Origin: Bacillota bacterium
GTDB taxonomy: Bacteria > Bacillota > Negativicutes > CTSoil-072
Direction of reading: 5' to 3'
Assembly (NCBI GenBank): GCA_017889545.1
Contig: JAGFZV010000003.1
Coordinates: 1 to 64,000 of the forward strand
DNA length: 64,000 bases
Under the pieces are notes generated by a model. That model did no database searches. It was not told where the DNA came from and worked only from the letters and a program-made list of their open reading frames with translations. A program made the position numbers and the translations under genes. Shown here one piece after another: positions 20,872 through 30,500 of this stretch (its first letter is position 1; each line of letters begins with the position of its first letter).

Positions 20872-21962
20872 GAAATGGCAATTTCCTTTATCAACTCTCC
20901 ATTGGAAACCAGATACGCTTTGTCATACAAATTGCAAGTCGGGCAAATGTGATTGGGAATGACTTCTATTTTATCGCCAATAGCGATTTGGTCACGAAAA
21001 GTCTTGTCGGAAATCAGCCCATGTTCATCAAATACACCGCTCAAACGAAGATCCGTCGCCTGCTTGAGAACGCCGTAACCCGGCGTCGCGCAAATCCCGC
21101 CGGCCCGGTTTTGCGAAGTCAGCGCCTTTGCTCCGGCATCCAACACAACTCTCTCTTCGGTCGGTTTGCTGATTACGGTCGTTAATACCGTCGCCGCGCA
21201 CCGGCTATAATCCTGGATCGCGCCGGCTTGTCCGACATCCATCAAAATATAGGTCCCCGGCCTGATTTCTGTGATCCCGTTGATAATTGCAGCATTCAGC
21301 AAAGAAGGCGTAGCCCCAATGCTGACCGTGTCCACATCAACACCCAACTCCCGAAGGATATTTGCCGCCCGCAGCGTCCTCTCCTGGCTTTCCAAGGCCA
21401 CGGCAATACAGGTCTCTACATCTTTTACTTTATAGGAATGTCCTTCATGCGAAAATACGCCCTTCAAAACGACCTTTTTCTTGCTTTGTATGTATTTCGC
21501 GAGAGCAATCAATTGTTCGTCCGTAATCACCCCGGACCGATTTTCTCCCACTTCGACTTCGATCAGGACCTCAATCCCTTTTTCTTCGTCATGGAAAACA
21601 GTTTCCAGTTGATCAATCTGAAATATACTGTCCACCCCTGTGCGGATGTGAATCTTTCTATGCAATTCGCGAATTCTTTCCAATTTGGAAATCCCCACGA
21701 TCTCATTGGCAATGAAAATGTTGTCCAAACCATGTTCGGCCATGACCTCGGCCTCGCCCACTTTCGCGACAGTGATGCCGCAAGCCCCCTGGCGAACCTG
21801 GAGCTTCGCCAATTCAGGCATCCGGTGGGTTTTGACGTGCGGTCTCAGGTTGACATTGTATTGATTCGCTTTGTTTTGCATATACACCAGGTTCTCCATC
21901 ATGATGTCCCGGTCAATGATCATCGCCGGCGTATCAATTCCCTGATATGGTGACTTTTCCAT
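20850..21962 (-). CDS. D-threonine aldolase/D-serine dehydratase-like (alanine racemase N-terminal fold)
   Basis: DTPAMIIDRDIMMENL...NLRPHVKTHRMPELAKLQ, C-terminal IPNHICPTCNLYDKAYLV. Confidence 0.87.
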   Translation of the reverse strand: MEKSPYQGIDTPAMIIDRDIMMENLVYMQNKANQYNVNLRPHVKTHRMPELAKLQVRQGACGITVAKVGEAEVMAEHGLDNIFIANEIVGISKLERIRELHRKIHIRTGVDSIFQIDQLETVFHDEEKGIEVLIEVEVGENRSGVITDEQLIALAKYIQSKKKVVLKGVFSHEGHSYKVKDVETCIAVALESQERTLRAANILRELGVDVDTVSIGATPSLLNAAIINGITEIRPGTYILMDVGQAGAIQDYSRCAATVLTTVISKPTEERVVLDAGAKALTSQNRAGGICATPGYGVLKQATDLRLSGVFDEHGLISDKTFRDQIAIGDKIEVIPNHICPTCNLYDKAYLVSNGELIKEIAISCRGKSQ

Positions 21963-21991
21963 CGTTACCCTCCTCTACCCTCAGCTCAATC

Positions 21992-22891
21992 TCATAAACT
22001 TCCTTCTTCCGGCGGTCGAAACCGGTCTTCCGGCAATGTCAACATGTAGTCGATCGCTTGAAACATCTTGTTTTTTGCGGCAGGCAAGCGTCCGTTGACA
22101 TACGCATAATTGGAACCGTGATCGCTGTACAGCTTGCTTGTGACATTCAATTCTTCAATCAGCAGCCTGGTTTCCCGCAGCGCTTCATGCGGTGTCAGCA
22201 ATTGAAAATCCCCCCGGCGATATTCGTCATAGATCGGTGTTCCCGGAAAGGGAATAAAAGTCCGCAGGCGAATAAAATCCGGATTGATTTCATTCAAAAC
22301 CCGGGCGCTGTTTTTGGCATGTTCTACAGAACGTTCCCGTCCGCCAATCCCAATTATGATATACTCGCTCAGCTCAATCCCGGCGGCTTTGACTTTCAGA
22401 CCCGCCTCAATTGTTTGCTGCGCGGTTGCTCCTTTGCAGATTCGTTCCAGCACAATATCGTCGCCGGATTCCATCCCGGAGTGGATTCGACTCAGACCGC
22501 TCGAGCGCAATTGCTGCAACTCCTGATCCGACTTCAACAGAATAAATTTTGTTGAACCGTACATCGTAACTCTCTGCAGCGTAGGGAATACTTCGCGAAC
22601 ATACGAAATGATCTCGATCAGTTCCTTGGTTTTCATGAGGATCGTGTTCCCGTCCGGGAAAAAGACCGTATCAACGCCATCGCCATAAACCGTTTTGGCC
22701 TGATCGATGTCTTCCTTGATCTCGGCAACCGGCCGGATGCGAAACTGTTTGTCCTTGTACATGCCGCAAAAAGTGCACTTATTGTGCGGACAGCCGATCG
22801 TAGCCTGAATTAACAAACTGCCGGCCTCACTCGGAGGACGGTAGACAACCCCTTCATAACGCATGAGAAAACCACCCTCCCAATATCTCAT
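21992..22891 (-). CDS. Radical SAM protein
   Basis: CPHNKCTFCGMYKD cluster-binding motif; Elp3/HemN-like fold; likely start is the inner ATG near 22864. Confidence 0.87.
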   Translation of the reverse strand: MRYWEGGFLMRYEGVVYRPPSEAGSLLIQATIGCPHNKCTFCGMYKDKQFRIRPVAEIKEDIDQAKTVYGDGVDTVFFPDGNTILMKTKELIEIISYVREVFPTLQRVTMYGSTKFILLKSDQELQQLRSSGLSRIHSGMESGDDIVLERICKGATAQQTIEAGLKVKAAGIELSEYIIIGIGGRERSVEHAKNSARVLNEINPDFIRLRTFIPFPGTPIYDEYRRGDFQLLTPHEALRETRLLIEELNVTSKLYSDHGSNYAYVNGRLPAAKNKMFQAIDYMLTLPEDRFRPPEEGSL

Positions 22892-23019
22892 CGAATAATT
22901 TGTTACCTTATAGTTATTCTATATTATCACAATTCACGCAGAATATCATTTATTTACCGGCACAGTCTTATCAAGAAAGCGAAAATAAGGTATAGTATTT
23001 GAGGAAGGAGACGATCAAT

Positions 23020-23925
23020 TTGAACGTATTTTCGAATGAATGGAAGGTCTGGTGGAGACTGCTGCGGCCGCATACTTTGACGGCTTCCTTTGTGCCGGTC
23101 TGTATCGGAACCGCACTCGCCCTGCCTCACCCGAATTTCCGCTTCTCATTCTTTCTGATGATGTTACTCGCCAGCATGCTCATTCAATGCGCGACCAATA
23201 TGTTTAACGAGTACTATGATTATCAACGCGGTTTGGATACCAAAGATTCCGTTGGCATCGGCGGCGCGATTGTCCGCGACGGCATCGCACCGCACACAGT
23301 TTACCGAATCGCCATCGCCTGCCTGAGCGTCGCCTTTCTTCTCGGCCTTTACATCAGCAGCCAAACCAGCTGGTGGATTATTGGCATCGGCCTCCTCTGC
23401 ATGATGGTGGCATATCTTTATTCCGGCGGTCCTTACCCCATTTCCGCCACACCCTTTGGCGAAATTGCCGCAGGACTTTGTCTCGGAGTCGTCGTAATCC
23501 TGATCGCCTATTACATTCAGACTGGCGTCATCAACCTGCTGAGCGTTCTGATATCCATTCCTACCGCCATATTGATCGGCGCCATACTAATGGCCAACAA
23601 CATCCGCGACCTGGAGGAAGACACCCTGCATGGGCGAAGAACTTTGGCCATTCTGCTCGGGCGAAGTAAAGCCATAACCTTTCTTGCCGGAATGTTTGTC
23701 CTGGCTCTTATCTGGATCGCAGTGTTGTCTTTTTCAGGGGCCACGTCGTTTTGGCCGTTACTTGCTTTCATCGGCCTTCACAAGGCCATCACGGCCATCA
23801 AAAAATTCCGCAATGCGGCTTCACGACAGGCGGAAATAGAAGCGATGATTGCTACAGCCCAGATGAACACGATCTTTGGCCTCGCTTTATCACTCGGCCT
23901 ATTATTTCAATACTGCTTCTCTTAA
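23020..23925 (+). CDS. menA: 1,4-dihydroxy-2-naphthoate prenyltransferase (MenA/UbiA family)
   Basis: LLRPHTLTASFVPVCIG, NEYYDYQRGLDTKDS, NNIRDLEEDTLHGRRTLAI; TTG start with GAGGAAGGAG RBS. Confidence 0.88.
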   Translation: MNVFSNEWKVWWRLLRPHTLTASFVPVCIGTALALPHPNFRFSFFLMMLLASMLIQCATNMFNEYYDYQRGLDTKDSVGIGGAIVRDGIAPHTVYRIAIACLSVAFLLGLYISSQTSWWIIGIGLLCMMVAYLYSGGPYPISATPFGEIAAGLCLGVVVILIAYYIQTGVINLLSVLISIPTAILIGAILMANNIRDLEEDTLHGRRTLAILLGRSKAITFLAGMFVLALIWIAVLSFSGATSFWPLLAFIGLHKAITAIKKFRNAASRQAEIEAMIATAQMNTIFGLALSLGLLFQYCFS

Positions 23926-23975
23926 AAAAAAGAGGTGGCACCCACCGTCAGGGGGCCATCTCTTTTTCTAGCTAC
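23926..23975. terminator. Terminator between menA and thiolase
   Basis: aaaaaagaggtgg...ccatctctttttct imperfect hairpin, T/A flanked. Confidence 0.5.
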
Positions 23976-23988
23976 AATATAGTCATGG

Positions 23989-25166
23989 CTACAGCTTCTC
24001 AATCACCGTTGCGATTGCCGGTCCGCCGCCGACGCAGAGAGATGCCACGCCGTAGCGCTCATTGCGGCGCTGCAGTTCATAAATCAACGACACAATGATC
24101 CTCGCTGCCGTACAGCCAACCGGATGGCCGAGGCCAATTCCTGAACCGTTGGCATTTACCTTATCCATATTCAGCTTCAATTCCCGGTTGACTCCCAAAA
24201 ATTGGGCTGCAAAGGCTTCATTGATCTCATAATACCCGATGTCTTCCGTCCGCAAACCTGCATAACTGATCGCTTTCGGCACGGCATAGACCGGTCCGAG
24301 ACCCATCACTTCCGGATGAACTCCGGCATTGGCTGTCGATATCAGCCTGGCCAGCGGCTTGCATCCCAATTCTTTGGCTTTTTCCGCAGTCATCAAAACC
24401 AGCGCCGCAGCGCCGTCGTTAACGCCGGATGCATTGCCGGCAGTTACCGTACCGTCTTTTTTAAAGGCCGGCTTCATTGCGGCCAGTTTTTCCATTGAAA
24501 TATCCGAACGCGGATGTTCATCCGTATCGACAATGACCGGTCCTTTTTTCGTTGCAATGGTCACCGGCGTAATTTCGGCTTTAAAAACACCGTCTTTTAT
24601 TGCCTGATGGCCCGCGTATGACTAAGATAAGCGAGTTCATCCTGTTCTTGCCGGGTAACTCCGTACCGTTCGGCCACATTTTCCGCTGTTAATCCCATAT
24701 GATATCCCTGCACGGCGCAAACCAATCCATCATACAGCATCGAATCAAGAATCTCGCCATTTCCCATCCGGTAGCCTTCCCGGGCGCTTTTGAGCAAATA
24801 TGGGGCCTGAGACATGCTCTCAATGCCTGCCGCAACGGCTATATCCGTTTTCCCAAGCAGAATCGATTGGCTGGCCATCTCAAATGCTTTCATCCCTGAA
24901 CCGCATTGCTGATCGATCGTATACGCATACCCTTCTACCGGCATACCGCATTTCAACTGGAGCTGCCGTCCGGGGTTGCCCTTCGCGCCGGCCTTGTAAA
25001 TCATGCCGCATGCTAATTCAAAAACTTGTTCCGGCTTTACGCCGGCTTGAGCAAGTGCCGCATTCACTGCGGCAACGCCTAAATCAACTGCGCTGACGTC
25101 TTTCAATTTGCCCAAAAAATCTCCGATTGGCGTACGCTTTGCCCCTACTATAACTACTTCTTTCAT
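23989..25166 (-). pseudogene. Acetyl-CoA acetyltransferase (thiolase), disrupted by a single frameshift
   Basis: N-terminal half 24597-25166 (active-site DQQCGSGMKAFE) and C-terminal half 23989-24564 (GHPVGCTAARI, GGGPAIATVIEKL) are in different frames; adding one base near 24605 gives RAIRAIKDGVFKAEITPVTIATKK. Confidence 0.85.
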
Positions 25167-25331
25167 CTTCTCACTCCCATACTATAAATTTACCTACGAT
25201 AAAATTGAACAGCTAATGATGGCAAGCCGCTTCCTGGAACACGCTCACAGAAAACAACAAGTTTATTGCGAATAATCTGATTATTCTTGATGGAAGCGTT
25301 GTATTCCTTCTTTTGTTTTCAAGAATTACGC

Positions 25332-25637
25332 CTACACTTTCGTTCCTTTGGCCATTATAAACTTCATAAAGCAAATCTTTTCGACATCTACCAGGATAGT
25401 GGAATAATGCTCCGCCAACTCCGGTTGAAAATATACCGTTATTCCATCTACATTCATTTGATGATAGTCGCCGGGCTCGTTCGGTAAACCCAATCGCACG
25501 GATGGGTAGCGGGTCGGCGGCCCGCAGGGGCCTGCTCAGGCAACTATTGAAGTGATCGAGCTATAAACTGTAATGATTTTATCACGAGATTTACTTGTAA
25601 TATATGAATGGGCCGCTTTTTCTATCAGTATCTCCAT
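25332..25637 (-). CDS. Candidate selenoprotein, HesB-like/CC-Se-motif family (in-frame TGA at codon 34)
   Basis: Minus-strand ATG 25637 with AAGGTG RBS; TGA read as Sec gives MEILIEKAAHSYITSKSRDKIITVYSSITSIVAUAGPCGPPTRYPSVRLGLPNEPGDYHQMNVDGITVYFQPELAEHYSTILVDVEKICFMKFIMAKGTKV*; GC-rich hairpin GCGGG-ccgccga-CCCGC follows the TGA. Confidence 0.72.
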
Positions 25638-25748
25638 GCCATTTCACCTTCTTGTCTTTTTTCTGGCCAAAAATCCTATATTCAATATATCATAATCCTT
25701 TTATCCCATCATTTCAAGCAAATTGCATACATCCCGTGATCAAAGCAA

Positions 25749-25784
25749 GCAAACCCCGCGGTCCAAACGGACAGCGGGGTTTGC
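25749..25784. terminator. Bidirectional terminator
   Basis: gcaaaccccgc / gcggggtttgc perfect 11-bp inverted repeat downstream of the 25792 CDS. Confidence 0.75.
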
Positions 25785-25791
25785 TCATCTG

Positions 25792-26910
25792 CTATCTTGT
25801 TTGATAACTAATGCGATAAACTGCATTGGCCCGGTCATCGGAAACCAATAAAGCCCCATCCGGCATAACCAGAACGTCTACCGGTCTCCCCCAGGCACTG
25901 ACCGACTGCAGCCAGCCTTGCGCAAATACTTCATAGCTCATCGGTTTTCCCTCCTGCAGACGCACCAAAGAAATCCGGTACCCGGTCGGACTCGTCCGGT
26001 TCCAAGACCCGTGTTCAGCAATAAAAATTTGGTTGCGATACTCGGACGGGAACATGGGTCCGGTATAAAACCGCATCCCCAGCGGAGCCACATGCGCCCC
26101 AAGCTTCATTGCCGGCAATGAAGGCGGCGAGTTGAGCGACGGTTCTTTAAACTCTGGATCAACAGCATTATCTCCATAATAATACGGATAGCCGAAATGC
26201 ATTCCCGGAATCGGGGCATGGTTTAATTCATCCGGCGGCAAATTATCGCCAAGCCAATCACGGCCATTATCGGTGAACCAGAATTCACGCGTTATCGGAT
26301 CCCAAGCAAAGCCAACCGCGTTACGCACGCCGCGGGCAAATATTTCCATTTCAGAGCCATCCAAATTCATTCGCATAATGCTGGCAAATCGTTCATCTTC
26401 GCTTTTACAGATATTGCACGGCGCACCAATGGGGACATATAGTTTTTCATCCGGTCCGATTGCAATGAATTTCCAGCCATGATGCCGTTCCCGCGGCAAA
26501 TTATCGACGACCACTACTGGTTCCGGCGGTTGAGAAAGATTGCGCATAATGTGATCATACCGGAGAATGCGGCTAACTTCAGCAACATAAAGCGATCCCT
26601 TGTAGAACGCCACGCCGTTCGGCGTATCTAAATTCGACGCTACCGTGATCACTGAAACCTTAGCGCCGTCACCTTTTTCATCGACAAGCGCATACACGCG
26701 TCCTGCATCCCGCGATCCAACGAAAACAACACCATTCTCGCCCAACGTTAAAGAACGCGCTCCCTCAATACCGCTTGCATAGATGCTGATCTGAAAACCC
26801 GTCGGAAGACTAATCTCTGCAGTTTTGGGCTGCGCGCTGCCGCAGCCTGCGACCGCAATAACCAGGGTTAGAACAGTGATCATCGCGACTATTCGATGCC
26901 CATTTTTCAT
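25792..26910 (-). CDS. PQQ-dependent sugar dehydrogenase-like/L-sorbosone dehydrogenase family lipoprotein
   Basis: Lipobox VIAVAGCGS; beta-propeller motifs SLTLGENGVVFVGSRDAG, FWFTDNGRDWLGDN, AEHGSWNR. Confidence 0.87.
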   Translation of the reverse strand: MKNGHRIVAMITVLTLVIAVAGCGSAQPKTAEISLPTGFQISIYASGIEGARSLTLGENGVVFVGSRDAGRVYALVDEKGDGAKVSVITVASNLDTPNGVAFYKGSLYVAEVSRILRYDHIMRNLSQPPEPVVVVDNLPRERHHGWKFIAIGPDEKLYVPIGAPCNICKSEDERFASIMRMNLDGSEMEIFARGVRNAVGFAWDPITREFWFTDNGRDWLGDNLPPDELNHAPIPGMHFGYPYYYGDNAVDPEFKEPSLNSPPSLPAMKLGAHVAPLGMRFYTGPMFPSEYRNQIFIAEHGSWNRTSPTGYRISLVRLQEGKPMSYEVFAQGWLQSVSAWGRPVDVLVMPDGALLVSDDRANAVYRISYQTR

Positions 26911-26911
26911 A

Positions 26912-27421
26912 TCAATACTTTTCTTCTTGACGGTTAAACTCCGCAGATTGAGACCAATCACGAACATGATTCAGCATTTCGACAATCGTATCGATTACTT
27001 CGACATGGCCTTCTTCCTCTTTCATCAGTCTTTCAAAAATCACCTTTTCTTCCGAATTCTTCGCTTCATCCTTCATTTTTTTATAAAGTGCAACGCTCTC
27101 TTCTTCTTTTACCAATGCCGCCCGATAGATATCCATTTGCTCATCCTTTAATCTTGCGATCGTCGGTTGATTTTTCAGAGCAGTTTCGTCGTCTTTGTAA
27201 GAAGCAAAAACATTTCTGGTCTTACTCAGGGAAGGATTGGCCTCGACATACGTGAAAACTTGATTTCGAGCTGATTGAATAATTTTATAGTGACGCAGTT
27301 CATCGTCCGCCAAACCTTCCAGTACAATTTTCAGATCATCATACTTGACCTTTTGAGCCTGTTCCCGGTAATACTTTTCGCCATCTAATTCCATCTGCAA
27401 GGCAAAATCAAAAACATCCAC
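26912..27421 (-). CDS. Ferritin-like/rubrerythrin-type diiron protein
   Basis: LQMELDGEKYYREQA...DDELRHYKIIQ and KEEESVALYKKM...EEEGHVEVID: repeated E..ExxH motifs. Confidence 0.85.
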   Translation of the reverse strand: MDVFDFALQMELDGEKYYREQAQKVKYDDLKIVLEGLADDELRHYKIIQSARNQVFTYVEANPSLSKTRNVFASYKDDETALKNQPTIARLKDEQMDIYRAALVKEEESVALYKKMKDEAKNSEEKVIFERLMKEEEGHVEVIDTIVEMLNHVRDWSQSAEFNRQEEKY

Positions 27422-27501
27422 TTCGGTACCCCTCCTTACATCATCGTTACTTAGCTATATTATAATACAATATATTTTTCAGAACAATCTGAATTATTTT
27501 T

Positions 27502-30500
27502 TGATGAAATTCGTTATGGTCAGATTTAAACTGTATTTCTCAAGAGCGCTCAACCCTGCCATCTTCATTACATTCTAGTATGGTCAGATTAAAACGGACG
27601 CTGGTTGGCGAGATTATCACCGATTTTAACGAATTTACATTCCAGTATGGTCAGATTAAAACCGTTAAGCTTTCGCCTTCGACATTAGCATATTTTTTAT
27701 TTACATTCCAGTATGGTCAGATTAAAACTGAAGCAACAGTACCATAAGCGGCTAAGTTACCTTGATTTACATTCCAGTATGGTCAGATTAAAACTCACGG
27801 TGCAACATTCGATGAAAACGATACTTATATATTTACATTCCAGTATGGTCAGATTAAAACTGTTGCTGCTGATCCTGTCGCGCGGGTAATTATCCATTTA
27901 CATTCCAGTATGGTCAGATTAAAACGATACGTTGCACAAGGTATTTTGCATTGCTGACATATATTTACATTCCAATATGGTCAGATTAAAACCGAAGTGG
28001 ATTCCGTTTCTCTGCCCTTGAGTGGACCAATTTACATTCCAGTATGGTCAGATTAAAACAATGAGGCTCACTAGGAACGGCAATCACGCGATCAATATTT
28101 ACATTCCAGTATGGTCAGATTAAAACCCGTTTCTATGCCGTTGGGTACTTCTGCACCTGTCTAATTTACATTCCAGTATGGTCAGATTAAAACCTTCATA
28201 CAACCTTCCTAATTGGTCTTGCAATTCTTTATTTACATTCCAGTATGGTCAGATTAAAACCGGCTTTCGGTTCTGATGCCTTGTTATCATCCTCTCACAT
28301 TTACATTCCAGTATGGTCAGATTAAAACCGCTTTGGCATCGCGCGTATAACTTAATCTGGAATGAAATTTACATTCCAGTATGGTCAGATTAAAACCTGG
28401 AATGTTTAATCAACATAGTGCAAATGATAAAAATTTACATTCCAGTATGGTCAGATTAAAACAGGTGGAGCGAATACCGTTATAAACCGTCTCAAATTAC
28501 ATTTACATTCCAGTATGGTCAGATTAAAACGGCGCCGATGGTCCGTGTATGTGCTGTAAAGGGATCTATTTACATTCCAGTATGGTCAGATTAAAACCAG
28601 GTTTTTTGTTTTTTCTAGGCTCGAACATCGAAATTTACATTCCAGTATGGTCAGATTAAAACTAGCGCAGGACTGTTTTTGAATTTAGTTTCAAGTTTAT
28701 TTACATTCCAGTATGGTCAGATTAAAACTGGAACGTCCAATGCTTTGGCGATCTTCCCGACTTGAATTTACATTCCAGTATGGTCAGATTAAAACCTACA
28801 TTTGGCAAGTAATCACGAATAGCCGGACAAAATTTACATTCCAGTATGGTCAGATTAAAACCCGAAACCGAAAACCAAGGCAGCTTAAAGACCATCAATT
28901 TACATTCCAGTATGGTCAGATTAAAACAAGTGACGTTGATAGTTCGACAAGGGCGTTATATGTATTTACATTCCAGTATGGTCAGATTAAAACCGGAAGA
29001 TAGCAAAGATTGGATTGCACTTTCCGTTCAATTTACATTCCAGTATGGTCAGATTAAAACCCCATAAGGATGACTAAGATTGATGGGGAGAGTTAATTTA
29101 CATTCCAGTATGGTCAGATTAAAACTTGCACGAGTCGTACCATTGGACATTATCGCAGATTGAATTTACATTCCAGTATGGTCAGATTAAAACACTAAAA
29201 CTGGGGTAGTGATAAAGTTTTGTATAAACATTTACATTCCAGTATGGTCAGATTAAAACATGCGAGAATTTTGCAGAGATGCAACTGTTCAACGGATTTA
29301 CATTCCAGTATGGTCAGATTAAAACCAACAGCTGCTAACTTTGAAGCTAGGGTCTTTGCAAATTTACATTCCAGTATGGTCAGATTAAAACAGGTGGCCA
29401 ACAGCTTCTGAATGAGTTTATCGAACAAAATTTACATTCCAGTATGGTCAGATTAAAACTTCGCCGGCTGAATCCAAATTGCGGTTTTGTGCTGAATTTA
29501 CATTCCAGTATGGTCAGATTAAAACTACAATAGCCACCATTTATGGTAATGTTTTTACGAGGATTTACATTCCAGTATGGTCAGATTAAAACCAGATGGA
29601 CACCGAAACAATGAAAGAGTTTGGCCAAATTTACATTCCAGTATGGTCAGATTAAAACCTATGACAGTTGCGTAGTTTGACGATGATCCAACATGATTTA
29701 CATTCCAGTATGGTCAGATTAAAACCAGATAATCGTTGTTATACAATTTAATGCATCCTTTATTTACATTCCAGTATGGTCAGATTAAAACGCCGCTTGC
29801 GTTGGGAGTTTGGTTGATGCTGGTATAATTTACATTCCAGTATGGTCAGATTAAAACAATAATAAGGGGGCATTGGATGGATGAGGAAACTCAAATTTAC
29901 ATTCCAGTATGGTCAGATTAAAACTTGACCTGTCCAGTTGTTGGGCAGGTCTTTCCACTTATTTACATTCCAGTATGGTCAGATTAAAACCAGATTGATA
30001 AAATGAAATGTTGCAATAACTGTAAAATTTACATTCCAGTATGGTCAGATTAAAACCGGTATTGGTCCCGGCAATCGCTGGGAAGTTGGCAAATTTACAT
30101 TCCAGTATGGTCAGATTAAAACTTTCCAAAAGAAATTCTTTCGTTTCTTCTTTGATTTATTTACATTCCAGTATGGTCAGATTAAAACATATTGCTTACT
30201 AGATTAGTTAACTGTTGGTGGAAATTTACATTCCAGTATGGTCAGATTAAAACAGGACCGGATAAGGCCGCCTAAGTATGTTAGTATATATTTACATTCC
30301 AGTATGGTCAGATTAAAACTCAGATGCGGTCACGCGATCCAGAGTTCTACGTCAAATTTACATTCCAGTATGGTCAGATTAAAACCGAGTTGTCACTTGG
30401 TCCGCTGTCTAAATGCCAACCGATTTACATTCCAGTATGGTCAGATTAAAACAATAATCCGTTGCTGTAATAACTAGATGAGTAAATGCATTTACATTCC

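Noticed and set aside
25287-25804. Plus-strand ORFs 25287-25487 and 25604-25804
   Set aside because: They overlap the better-supported minus-strand selenoprotein candidate or a terminator; no RBS or protein-like pattern.
29925-29960. Hairpin gacctg...caggtc inside a spacer
   Set aside because: A 6-bp inverted repeat in a 36-nt spacer is unremarkable; possibly derived from a terminator in the target.
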